64,000 nucleotides of DNA, taken from Candidatus Latescibacterota bacterium (GTDB lineage: Bacteria; JAAXHH01). A model generated the notes under the pieces. That model was not told where the DNA came from and searched no databases. It saw nothing but the letters and a program-made list of their open reading frames with translations. A program made the position numbers and the translations under genes. This document shows positions 52,531 through 64,000 of this stretch, one piece after another (the first letter of the stretch is position 1; every line of letters starts with the position of its first letter). Location: the NCBI GenBank assembly GCA_022821085.1, contig JAJEEG010000002.1, forward strand, positions 434,001 to 498,000. The letters are read 5' to 3'.

Positions 52531-53379
52531 TCAGGGATCAGCGTCATTACGGGTTCCAATGCGCTCATCCGTGGCAAGGAACAGCGCGTCCCGTTCGTCC
52601 TGCGGAACGTACGTACCCGGACGGCCTGCCGAATCCAGGGCCGCGCGCAACGGACCGAGATCCAGATCGTGGAAGTGCGCCAGCATGCGGATGTTCCGCT
52701 GGACTTCCGAAGCGCTGAGGCGGGCGACGGGTTTCTCCAGCAGCCCGTGGGTCAGGGGCACGAGGGCGTCGGATCCGGCGCCGGACAGGAAGCGTTCGAG
52801 TGAGGCAACGACTTCCGGCGGTACCTGGCGAAAGCCGGTGAGGCGGGAACCCCGGATCCGTTCGTGGGGCGGAAGATGCCGGACCGGTTCGATATGTCCG
52901 ATCAGTTTCAGCACGTAGACCAGCGCGTCGAAGGCGGCCAGGGCGCGCCGCCTGGACTTGAACACACCGTACCACTCGAGGTCCAGTTCCTTCCACGCGT
53001 CCACATGCGTCGTGAAGCAGAGCAGGACCTGCTTCTCCGTGCCGCCGAGGCCGAGGGCCGGGTACAGGAAGTCCCAGGTGCCGTCCTCGTTGTACGGCGG
53101 CCGCAGCTTGCGGATCAGTTCGTTCTCGAGCAGCAGGGCCTCGCGTTCCGAATCCCGCGGCATGATCTCGAGGGTGCTCGCCTCCCGGACCAGCGTCCGC
53201 ATCTTGCGGTGCACCTTGCGGCGCGAGGCGTTCCGGTACTGCTGGAGGCGGCGCCGGATGTTCCCGGCCTTGCCGACGTACAGCACGGCACCCTGCTTGT
53301 CCTTGAACAGGTAGACCGCCGGCGTCATGGGCGATTCTTCGATGAGGCGCTCGCCGAATTTGCGGTCGAACTGGCGCAT
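52531..53379 (-). CDS. GIY-YIG nuclease, UvrC N-terminal-like
   Basis: 282 aa from ATG 53379 (MRQFDRKFGERL). The frame is open upstream but not conserved. GIY-YIG domain near residues 18-100: PAVYLFKDKQGAVLYVGKA, RRRLQQY, and ENELIRKLRPPYN, as in UvrC and Cho. The rest is helical and lacks the UvrC endonuclease and HhH domains. It probably incises DNA 3' of lesions as Cho does, or belongs to a group with unknown substrate. It lies upstream of vapBC on the same strand, 153 bases away. Confidence 0.85.
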   Translation of the reverse strand: MRQFDRKFGERLIEESPMTPAVYLFKDKQGAVLYVGKAGNIRRRLQQYRNASRRKVHRKMRTLVREASTLEIMPRDSEREALLLENELIRKLRPPYNEDGTWDFLYPALGLGGTEKQVLLCFTTHVDAWKELDLEWYGVFKSRRRALAAFDALVYVLKLIGHIEPVRHLPPHERIRGSRLTGFRQVPPEVVASLERFLSGAGSDALVPLTHGLLEKPVARLSASEVQRNIRMLAHFHDLDLGPLRAALDSAGRPGTYVPQDERDALFLATDERIGTRNDADP

Positions 53380-53525
53380 GGTGGTCGAATCTACAATGTA
53401 TCTACGTGCATCTACGTTGCATGTATGCCTGACGACAGTTATAATATACCCTTGTACTCCACATCGGCATCCCAAATCCCGCATACCCTTCGAATATCCC
53501 GCGCACCGACCGGAGAAGCCCGACC

Positions 53526-54932
53526 ATGACCGCGGAAAAACTGATCATCGACTACATAAGCGACCAGGACGACAACCTGTCCCGCATGGCCAGGGACATC
53601 TGGGACCATCCGCAGATCGCCCTGCAGGAGACCTACGCGTCGAAACTGCAGGCAAAAGAGCTGGAAGCGGACGGCTTTTCCATCGAATGGGGCGCCGGCG
53701 GGATGGAAACGGCCTTCGTCGCCACCTGGGGATCGGGAGACCCCATCATCGGGTTCCTGGGCGAGTACGATGCACTGCCCGGCCTGTCGCAGACGGTTTC
53801 CGCGGAGCGGGAAGCCATCGAACCGGGCGGACCCGGCCACGGCTGCGGCCACAATCTCTTCGGTACGGCGTGCCTGGGTTCCGTAAAGGCCCTGAAGCGT
53901 GCGATGGAACGGGATGGCATCGGCGGCACGATCCGGTATTACGGCTGTCCTGCGGAAGAACAGGTGGTGGGCAAGGTGCTCATGGCGAACGACGGCGTCT
54001 TCGACGACCTCGACGCCGCCATCACCTGGCATCCCGGCGCGACGAACCTGGTCTGGAACGGTTCGTCGCTCGCGCTCAATTCCTTCAGGGTGAACTTCCA
54101 CGGCGTCGCCGCCCATGCCTCGGCCATGCCGCACCAGGGACGCAGCGCCCTCGACGGCGTAATGCTGATGGACGTGGGCATGAACTACCTCAGGGAGCAC
54201 GTGATCCCCGAGGCCCGCATCCACAGCGTGGTGACGAGCGGCGGGGAAGCGCCGAACGTGGTGCCGGCCTATGCCCAGGTGTGGTACTACATCCGGTCGC
54301 CGAAACGCGCCGAGGTGGACGAGATGTACGAACGGGTGCTCGACATCGCGAAGGGCGCCGCGCTGATGAGCGGCACCACCCACGATATCGAGTTCATCGG
54401 GGGGGCTTACGAGGTCCTGCCGAACGGCACGATCTCCGACCTGATGCTGCAGAAGATGCAGGCCGTGAACGATCTCGCCTTCACCGCCGACGAGCGGCGC
54501 TTCGCCCGGCAGCTTCAGGCGACTTTTCCCGAGAACGCTGTCCAGATGGCCTACGCGCGGACGGAGAAATCGACGGTCAAGGATTCCATCGCCGAGAGCA
54601 TCGAGAATCCACTGTGGACGCAGGTGCTTCCCCATAACGAAAACCCGCCGGGCGTCGAGGGGTCGACGGACGTGGGCGACGTGAGCTGGATCGCGCCCAC
54701 GGGACAGCTCACGACCTGTTGCTGGCCCCTGGGCACGCCGGCTCACAGCTGGCAGATGGTGGCCTCCTCCGGTTCGAGCATCGGCAGCCGGGGCATGCTC
54801 TTTGCCGCCAAGGCCCTGGCGCTGACGGGCCTGGACCTGTTGCGGGACCCGGACCTGCTCAAACGGGCCAACGAGGAATTCGACGAGGCGCGCAACGGAA
54901 AGACGTACAAGAGCGCGTTGCCTGAAGCGTAG
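53526..54932 (+). CDS. M20 family amidohydrolase, AbgB-like
   Basis: 468 aa. Zinc-binding residues in GHGCGHNLFGTACLG and GCPAEEQVVGK, a lid domain from about 185 to 310, and a closing GSTDVGDVSW are typical of M20D enzymes such as p-aminobenzoyl-glutamate hydrolase subunit B. It hydrolyses an amide bond of an N-acylated amino acid or similar. No abgA partner is present. It is followed after 25 bases by a phytanoyl-CoA dioxygenase gene, suggesting joint use of a particular substrate. Confidence 0.88.
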   Translation: MTAEKLIIDYISDQDDNLSRMARDIWDHPQIALQETYASKLQAKELEADGFSIEWGAGGMETAFVATWGSGDPIIGFLGEYDALPGLSQTVSAEREAIEPGGPGHGCGHNLFGTACLGSVKALKRAMERDGIGGTIRYYGCPAEEQVVGKVLMANDGVFDDLDAAITWHPGATNLVWNGSSLALNSFRVNFHGVAAHASAMPHQGRSALDGVMLMDVGMNYLREHVIPEARIHSVVTSGGEAPNVVPAYAQVWYYIRSPKRAEVDEMYERVLDIAKGAALMSGTTHDIEFIGGAYEVLPNGTISDLMLQKMQAVNDLAFTADERRFARQLQATFPENAVQMAYARTEKSTVKDSIAESIENPLWTQVLPHNENPPGVEGSTDVGDVSWIAPTGQLTTCCWPLGTPAHSWQMVASSGSSIGSRGMLFAAKALALTGLDLLRDPDLLKRANEEFDEARNGKTYKSALPEA

Positions 54933-54957
54933 CGCGCTGCCTGGAAAGTGAAGCCGG

Positions 54958-55842
54958 ATGACGGGTTCCACACCGAAGGCCGCCATTTCCGCGGCGCAGA
55001 TTTTCCCGGCGCGGATTCCCCCGGACGCCCGGGACCGTTACCGGCGAGACGGCTTCTTTTTCTCGCCGTCGATCATCCCGGCCGATCTGATCGAACGCGT
55101 GACCGCCCGCATGGACGCGGTCATGGCCGGTGAATACGAGACCGGGGAACCGCCGCGCCGATCATGGAACCCGGGCGACGACCCGAAGCGCATCCGCAAG
55201 ATCGACCAGGCGCACCTGTCGGACCGGACCATCTACGAACTGGCCTCCCATCCGGAAATCGGCCGCTGGGCGGCTTCTCTGCTGGGCGCAAGCCGGATCC
55301 AGCTCTGGGCGTCCCAGATGCTGTACAAACCGCCGGTCGGCCCGGGCATCACGGTCGGCGGGGTGTCGGGCAACTCAGGCGGCCCGGGCAGCACGGTCGA
55401 CTCGGTAACGGGGAACGTCGGCTGGCACCAGGACAAGCAGTACTGGAAGTACCTGGATGGCGAGCTGTTCACGGCCTGGGTCGCCGTGAGCGACGTGACG
55501 GGGGCGTCCGGCCCCATGCGGTTCCTGCGGGGATCGCACCGGTGGGGGCTGCTGGACAGCGGCGACTTCTTCGGCCACGACCACGAGGCGCAGCGGAAGG
55601 AAATCCCCGTACCCGAGGGAGAAAGCTGGGAAGAAGTCGAGGCGGTCCTGCGTCCCGGCGCGGTCAGTTTCCACGACCGCCACACCTATCACGCCAGCGG
55701 GCCGAACGTATCGGACGCGCCGCGCCGCAGCTTCGCCTTTCATCTCCGGACCGAGAACGCACGGCCGGTGGATGGCCGCACCGACTACTACGTGCAGCAC
55801 CTGGACGATCCCGCCTATTGCCCGGTGCTGTATGAGGCGTGA
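54958..55842 (+). CDS. Phytanoyl-CoA dioxygenase (PhyH) family oxygenase
   Basis: 294 aa. Fe(II)/2-oxoglutarate double-stranded beta helix with the facial triad in WHQDKQYW (His, Asp) and a late HASGPN (His), and an Arg for 2-oxoglutarate in PRRSFAFHL. It would hydroxylate a small organic substrate. A Gly/Ser/Thr insert (GVSGNSGGPGSTVDSVTG) just before the metal motif is unusual. Enzymes of this family are greatly expanded in several uncultured marine phyla. Same operon as the M20 hydrolase. Confidence 0.9.
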   Translation: MTGSTPKAAISAAQIFPARIPPDARDRYRRDGFFFSPSIIPADLIERVTARMDAVMAGEYETGEPPRRSWNPGDDPKRIRKIDQAHLSDRTIYELASHPEIGRWAASLLGASRIQLWASQMLYKPPVGPGITVGGVSGNSGGPGSTVDSVTGNVGWHQDKQYWKYLDGELFTAWVAVSDVTGASGPMRFLRGSHRWGLLDSGDFFGHDHEAQRKEIPVPEGESWEEVEAVLRPGAVSFHDRHTYHASGPNVSDAPRRSFAFHLRTENARPVDGRTDYYVQHLDDPAYCPVLYEA

Positions 55843-55863
55843 TTTAAAAAGGAGCCACCCGGT

Positions 55864-56058
55864 ATGAGTGATGTTTTGGACGCGGTCTTTATCTTCCCTT
55901 TGATGTTCGTGGGCATGTCTCTCTTCATCACGGGTCTGCTCGCCATGGCCGGCGGCAACAACATGGAACGCATCGGCCTGTCCACCCCCCGGCGCGGCAA
56001 GATCGCCATGGTCGTGGGCGTGGTTCTGAACACCATCGGGATTACCTTGCTGACCTGA
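55864..56058 (+). CDS. Small membrane protein A (paralog pair)
   Basis: 64 aa, with AAAGGAG upstream. Two helices (about 8-28 and 43-62) flank a cytoplasmic loop GGNNMERIGLSTPRRGKIA. The next gene encodes a shorter relative with the same loop motif. Family and function not recognised. Confidence 0.65.
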   Translation: MSDVLDAVFIFPLMFVGMSLFITGLLAMAGGNNMERIGLSTPRRGKIAMVVGVVLNTIGITLLT

Positions 56059-56100
56059 AGTTTCCCCGGACCCCACCATCTCGGCATTTGGGCTGGCATC

Positions 56101-56265
56101 ATGAGCGTGCTACTGATCGCCGCCGGAATATACCTGTTTGTATCGGGCGTGATCGTCTGGGCCGGCGGCAGAACGGTGGAGCGGATCGGGCTCACCACCC
56201 GGAACAGGGGATTGATCGCGCTCATCCTGGGCACGGTATTGTTGGTGTACGGGGCAACGATGTAG
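56101..56265 (+). CDS. Small membrane protein B (paralog pair)
   Basis: 54 aa. Two helices around the loop GGRTVERIGLTTRNRGLIA, closely matching protein A (ERIGL-T-x-x-RG). It lies 42 bases downstream of it. The tandem duplicate with a kept basic loop suggests a hetero-oligomeric membrane protein. No clear ribosome site, and the start at ATG 56101 is the only methionine before the first helix. Confidence 0.6.
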   Translation: MSVLLIAAGIYLFVSGVIVWAGGRTVERIGLTTRNRGLIALILGTVLLVYGATM

Positions 56266-56286
56266 TCGTCTTTGTCCAATTACACT

Positions 56287-56319
56287 CAATTTGCACACAA
56301 TTTGCACACAATTTGCACA
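56287..56319. repeat. Three 11-bp direct repeats (CAATTTGCACA)
   Basis: Perfect copies at 56287-56297, 56298-56308 and 56309-56319, one helical turn apart. They lie 132 bases upstream of the LRR lipoprotein gene and could be a regulator-binding array. Confidence 0.9.
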
Positions 56320-56450
56320 CATGTTAAGTCTCAATAAACTGTATATTCTCAGATATAGATACAAAACAGAATCTCCTGGATTCAGTCGCTCCTTTGGACC
56401 AGTCCGGACAGTCGAAAGGTTCTGGTCCCTTCGGTCCACTCGTCAGGTCG

Positions 56451-59400
56451 ATGACCTCCAACCTTTTTTGTCGTTACGGTGTTTCCCTTTCCCTGTATTT
56501 GTTCGCGCCGATCGCCTTGATCGCTTCGGTCATCCTGGTGGCATTGATCTCGTGCGGTAAAGACAGTGGTACAAAGCCCACACCGGTAAGCCCGCCTGCA
56601 CCGGTAAGCCCGCCAACACCAGTTCAGCCGCCACCGCCGGTTACTCCTCCTCCGCCGGCTCCGCCCGTACCAGTCCCGACCCGGCTTACGATAACGCCTT
56701 CGTCCGTTACGTTTAGCGCCATCGGTCAGACCAAGCAATTGACGGTCGAGGTATTTGACCGGAACAACACACCTTTATCCGATGTCGAGATCATCTGGTC
56801 AGGTACCAGGACGGGTGTTGTCTCCGTTAATAACTCGGGCCTGGTGAGAGCCCTGAAGAGCGGCACGGACCGTATCACGGCGACGACCCGTTCAGGCAAC
56901 GTGTCCGCTAGCATTGAGGCAACAGTTTCCCAGATTCCGGAGAGTTTGAGCATCGAACCGGTAAAGACCACTTTTGAAGCCATTGGCGATACTTTACAAC
57001 TTGTCGCGCGTGTTGTAGACCGGAACGAACACCTGATTGAAGGCGCCCCATTGTCCTGGTCGAGCAGTGACGAGACCGTCGTTATCGTAAACGAGCAGGG
57101 CCTGGTAACTGCAGTCGACAATGGAATGGCTGAGGTTCTGGCAAGATCGGGTGACTTTTCTGCAAACGTCCAGATTGTGGTGTCTCAGGTAGCACACCGA
57201 ATCGAAATCGAACCAGGGTTGATGATCGTTTTTCAGCCGGAGGAACGTACCCAGCTTACAGCTACCGTTCTGGATCGGAACGAACACCGGTTTGGGGGCG
57301 CGGCAGTGGCCTGGTCGAGCAGTGACGAGACCGTAGCGACCGTAAGTGAACAGGGCCTGGTGACCGGGATATCGGAAGGTACGACTCAGATTACCGCTCG
57401 TTCAGGGGACGCAGCAGCGATGGTCACCGTAATTGTCTTGATGCAGTCTGCGAACTCGGACCGGGACGCCTTGACCGTGTTCTACCACGTTACTGGTGGT
57501 CCGGACTGGACGAACAGTACGAACTGGTTGAGCGAGGAACCCCTTCATACCTGGCATGGTGTTGAAACCAGCCCCGAAGGGGCGGTGACCTGGCTACGGC
57601 TACCTGAGAACAATGTGACCGGTTCAATTCCGGCGGCATTGGGGCGACTTCAGCACTTGAGGTTCCTGCTCCTTCCCTCCAACGGACTGATCGGACCCCT
57701 GCCCCGGGAGTTGGGGGACCTGGTTCATCTTGAACGGTTAGATCTGTTCGGAAACCAACTTTCCGGCGAACTGCCTCGGGAAATGGGACAGTTGGTGAAT
57801 CTGAGATCGGTGAGTCTCGCTTCAAACGGACTAACGGGACCGTTGCCGCCGGAACTTGGCAACCTGGAGAACCTGGAAGAGTTATACCTGAACTCGAACC
57901 GGTTTACCGGTGGACTTACTCGGGAGATAGGCCAACTGGTGGATTTGAAATTATTGAATCTCGCTTCAAACGGGCTAACGGGATCGTTGCCGCCGGAACT
58001 TGGAGATCTGGTGCATCTCGAATGGCTGGATCTGGCCGCAAACCGATTTACCGGCGAGCTGCCTCGTGAGATTGGTCAGCTGGCAAATCTGAGGGGGTTG
58101 ACCGTTGCTTCGAACGAGTTAACCGGTCCGTTGCCTCAGGCTCTTGGCGATCTGGAGAACCTCGAAGAGTTGGATCTGAACTCGAACCGGTTTACCGGTG
58201 AACTGCCTCGTGAGATTGGTCAGCTGGCGAATCTGAGGGAATTTACCGTTGCTTCGAACGAGTTGTCCGGTCCGTTGCCTCAGGATCTTGACAACCTGGT
58301 CAACCTGAAAGGACTGGACCTGTACTCAAACCAGTTGTCAGGGAGTATCCCTTCGGAGCTGGGGGGACTGGTGAATCTTGAACGACTTATCTTTTCCAGG
58401 AACAAGTTGACGGGAAGTATCCCTTCCAGTCTGGGAAAGCTTGTAAGCCTTGAACACCTGGCTCTGGCCAGGAACCAGTTGACCGGGACCGTGCCGCCTT
58501 CGTTTGGCGATCTGATCAAATTGAAGACCCTGAGTCTGGGAGAAAATGTGGAGATGGCCGGGATTTTGCCACAGTCCATTACAGGCTTGATGCTGGATGA
58601 ACTGTATCTCGCCAACACGCGTCTTTGCGTTCCGGACAACCCCGAGTTCGAGTCCTGGCTGAATCAGATACAGAACCTTGACGGCGTAGAAGTCTGCAGT
58701 GGGTTTCTAACCAAGACCTCCGTAATCCTGGTACAGGCGACACAGTCTTCCGATTTCTCCGTGCCCCTGGTAGCCGGGGAAGACGCGTTGCTGCGCGTAT
58801 TCATCAAGGCCGAAACAGACATGGACGTGCCGATGCCTCCAGTCACGGCGCAGTTTTTCGTGCAAGGCAGCCAGGTATTTAGTGTGGAGATTCAAACCGA
58901 GGGGATGGCCATTCCTTCAAATCTCGATCTGGGTACGCTTGAAACGTCTGCCAACACGCTGATCCCGGGTAGCGTAATCCAGCCGAGCCTGGAGGTGGTC
59001 GTTGAGATCGATCCGGAAAACTCGCTGGGGGATATCGTGGATCTGGAAGACCGGTTTCCGATGTCCGGGAGGATGCCGGTCGACGTAAGAAGGGTGCCTC
59101 CCCTCGATCTTACGCTGGTACCCTTTCTCTGGATGGAGAACCCGGATCTGTACGCATCCGTCCCGGAAAGAATCGAAGGACTGACGACCGAATCCGATCT
59201 GTTTCGGCTGACCAGGGATATCCTTCCCGTTGACAGATTCAGTCTTTCGATCCACGATCCGGTGTGGACGGCGAACCAGCCTGAGGGGTTTTCGGCGATG
59301 GAGGACACGAATCTGATCTATACCATGGAAGGCAAACGCGGACACTACATGGGGATCGTCAGTTTCGGCGGAGTGGCCCATACACCGGGATTCGTAAGTG

Positions 59401-60167
59401 TCTCCTCACTCTCTCCCGATCTGGTTGCACATGAGTTGGGCCACAACATGAGTCTGTTACACGCCCCGTGTGGAACCGGTATCGATATAGATCCTGATTT
59501 TCCCTACGAGAATGGGGAAATAGGAGTCTGGGGATATGATCTGTTTAACGAGATCCCGGTTTACTCTTCCACTCCGGACCTGATGACCTATTGCGGCCCA
59601 CCCTACTGGATCAGCGACTACAATTTCTCGAAATCAGTAATCTACCGGGCGACCGAGGAAACAGGATCTGGCATGGCCTCGGCCTTCAGTTCACCAGCAA
59701 AAGGCCTGCTGGTCTGGGGAGGCATTGATGAAACGGGGGAACTCTTTCTCAGGCCGGCGTTTTCGGTATTTGCCCTATCGAGTCTTCCCGATGCGCGGGG
59801 GCCGTACCGGGTTGAAGGGGTAGATGTCGACGGCAACACGCTGTTTGAGTTCGACTTTCCCATTGGTGTAATCGAGGACAGTGAAGGTGGTGTATTTGCC
59901 TTCATCGTACCGATGCGCAGGGACTGGTCCAATCGGCTGAAACAGTTAGCGGTCTCGGGGCCCGAGGGGCACGCCGAACTGCATAGCGGGAGAGACCGGT
60001 CGGCAGCCCTGCTGCTTGATGAATCGACCGGAACGGTTCGCGGTATCTTACACGAATGGCTCGAACCAGGGGAAACGGTTCAGGCAGCCCGCCGCAATCT
60101 ACCGGAACCGGGACTGACGGTCGTTGAAAGTTCGGGAATCCCTGATGTGACAGACTGGAACCGCTGA
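56451..60167 (+). CDS. Lipoprotein with Big2 domains, LRRs and a metzincin-like protease domain
   Basis: 1238 aa from ATG 56451, chosen so that the signal peptide ends in the lipobox LISC. A TTG at 56394 would precede it. Pro/Val linker (about 45-70), three Big2-type Ig domains (75-330, each with WSSSDETV or similar), about 14 leucine-rich repeats of 24 aa (380-740, with GPLPxELGxLxNLEEL), then a metalloprotease domain. Zinc motif HELGHNMSLLH puts His994, His998 and His1004 in place, with catalytic Glu995. The Met-turn DLMTYC is near 1044. The usual Gly of HExxHxxGxxH is Ser. It probably sits on the cell surface, binding via LRRs and cutting protein. Confidence 0.85.
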   Translation: MTSNLFCRYGVSLSLYLFAPIALIASVILVALISCGKDSGTKPTPVSPPAPVSPPTPVQPPPPVTPPPPAPPVPVPTRLTITPSSVTFSAIGQTKQLTVEVFDRNNTPLSDVEIIWSGTRTGVVSVNNSGLVRALKSGTDRITATTRSGNVSASIEATVSQIPESLSIEPVKTTFEAIGDTLQLVARVVDRNEHLIEGAPLSWSSSDETVVIVNEQGLVTAVDNGMAEVLARSGDFSANVQIVVSQVAHRIEIEPGLMIVFQPEERTQLTATVLDRNEHRFGGAAVAWSSSDETVATVSEQGLVTGISEGTTQITARSGDAAAMVTVIVLMQSANSDRDALTVFYHVTGGPDWTNSTNWLSEEPLHTWHGVETSPEGAVTWLRLPENNVTGSIPAALGRLQHLRFLLLPSNGLIGPLPRELGDLVHLERLDLFGNQLSGELPREMGQLVNLRSVSLASNGLTGPLPPELGNLENLEELYLNSNRFTGGLTREIGQLVDLKLLNLASNGLTGSLPPELGDLVHLEWLDLAANRFTGELPREIGQLANLRGLTVASNELTGPLPQALGDLENLEELDLNSNRFTGELPREIGQLANLREFTVASNELSGPLPQDLDNLVNLKGLDLYSNQLSGSIPSELGGLVNLERLIFSRNKLTGSIPSSLGKLVSLEHLALARNQLTGTVPPSFGDLIKLKTLSLGENVEMAGILPQSITGLMLDELYLANTRLCVPDNPEFESWLNQIQNLDGVEVCSGFLTKTSVILVQATQSSDFSVPLVAGEDALLRVFIKAETDMDVPMPPVTAQFFVQGSQVFSVEIQTEGMAIPSNLDLGTLETSANTLIPGSVIQPSLEVVVEIDPENSLGDIVDLEDRFPMSGRMPVDVRRVPPLDLTLVPFLWMENPDLYASVPERIEGLTTESDLFRLTRDILPVDRFSLSIHDPVWTANQPEGFSAMEDTNLIYTMEGKRGHYMGIVSFGGVAHTPGFVSVSSLSPDLVAHELGHNMSLLHAPCGTGIDIDPDFPYENGEIGVWGYDLFNEIPVYSSTPDLMTYCGPPYWISDYNFSKSVIYRATEETGSGMASAFSSPAKGLLVWGGIDETGELFLRPAFSVFALSSLPDARGPYRVEGVDVDGNTLFEFDFPIGVIEDSEGGVFAFIVPMRRDWSNRLKQLAVSGPEGHAELHSGRDRSAALLLDESTGTVRGILHEWLEPGETVQAARRNLPEPGLTVVESSGIPDVTDWNR

Positions 60168-60340
60168 TACCGAAGGGTTCTTCTCTTTCCATTACGAGGG
60201 CGCACGATGCGCACGGAATCCTTGACCCGGCCAGCCTGATTGGCTTCCTTCATAACAAGATAACGTCTGATGGCACATGCGCACCTGCAACAATCCAGTT
60301 AGCTGGTCGCGTATCCCGGAAATCCAGATTCTGAACCAAC

Positions 60341-64000
<3,660 letters not shown>

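Overview
The window is about 64 kb of high-GC DNA (near 62-65% by eye in housekeeping stretches) from a diderm bacterium. It carries outer-membrane barrels, a MacA-type periplasmic adaptor, lipoproteins and system I cytochrome c maturation. The phylum is not certain. The mix (CcmE of the Cys type, lexA-imuA-imuB-dnaE2, phytanoyl-CoA dioxygenase beside an M20 amidohydrolase, DUF4159/VWA/MoxR, Calx-beta autotransporter, LRR plus metzincin lipoprotein) fits an uncultured environmental lineage of the Latescibacterota/Gemmatimonadota/FCB type. That placement is inference. No rRNA, tRNA, CRISPR array, integrase or intact transposase was seen.

Layout. 0-2.3 kb: MoxR ATPase, VWA protein and the start of a DUF4159 protein (minus strand). 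2.6-7.5 kb: cytochrome c maturation operon ccmE, CcmI-like zinc-ribbon protein, a secreted regulatory-like protein, ccmA, ccmB, ccmC, ccmD, then trmJ. 8.4-14.5 kb (minus): truA, ecfT, a secreted protein of the so-called 'asparagine synthetase B' type, an orphan HicB antitoxin, threonine synthase and a DUF1207 barrel. 14.8-23.6 kb (plus): 1546-aa autotransporter-like protein, aconitase, GAPDH. 23.7-26.0 kb (minus): a sensor kinase fused to an OmpR-type regulator. 26.4-29.4 kb: a large secreted protein and a coiled-coil protein closed by a clear terminator.

29.7-38.2 kb is a lower-GC island and the most interesting part. It holds two paralogous Sec-exported glycine-zipper peptides, a SpoIIM/DUF95 membrane protein, a second membrane protein, an M48 metallopeptidase, a secreted unknown, a Yip1 protein, a MacA-like adaptor and an FtsX/MacB permease, and a second M48 peptidase converging on the locus. 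This looks like an undescribed bacteriocin-like production and self-protection locus. Yip1-adaptor-permease matches the YknW-YknX-YknZ layout of Bacillus but lacks the ATPase.

38.5-44 kb: a methyltransferase, an unknown, a HAO-like octaheme lipoprotein cytochrome with a NapC/NrfH tetraheme partner, an ArsR-type regulator and an AAA/DUF4143 ATPase. 44-50.2 kb: the SOS mutasome operon lexA-imuA-imuB-dnaE2 behind a perfect 18-bp palindrome that is probably the LexA box. 50.3-53.4 kb (minus): four 22-bp direct repeats, a TfoX-like protein, a PolB-like exonuclease, VapBC, and a GIY-YIG nuclease. 53.5-56.3 kb: M20 amidohydrolase, phytanoyl-CoA dioxygenase, two small paralogous membrane proteins. 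56.4-60.2 kb: LRR/Big2/metzincin lipoprotein. 60.3 kb to the end: an Lhr-type helicase, cut by the window edge.

Two genome-wide habits show through. Tandem duplications of 15-46 bp sit right at or just after stop codons of at least five genes. Triplet-phased low-complexity repeats fill hydrophilic linkers of otherwise unrelated proteins.
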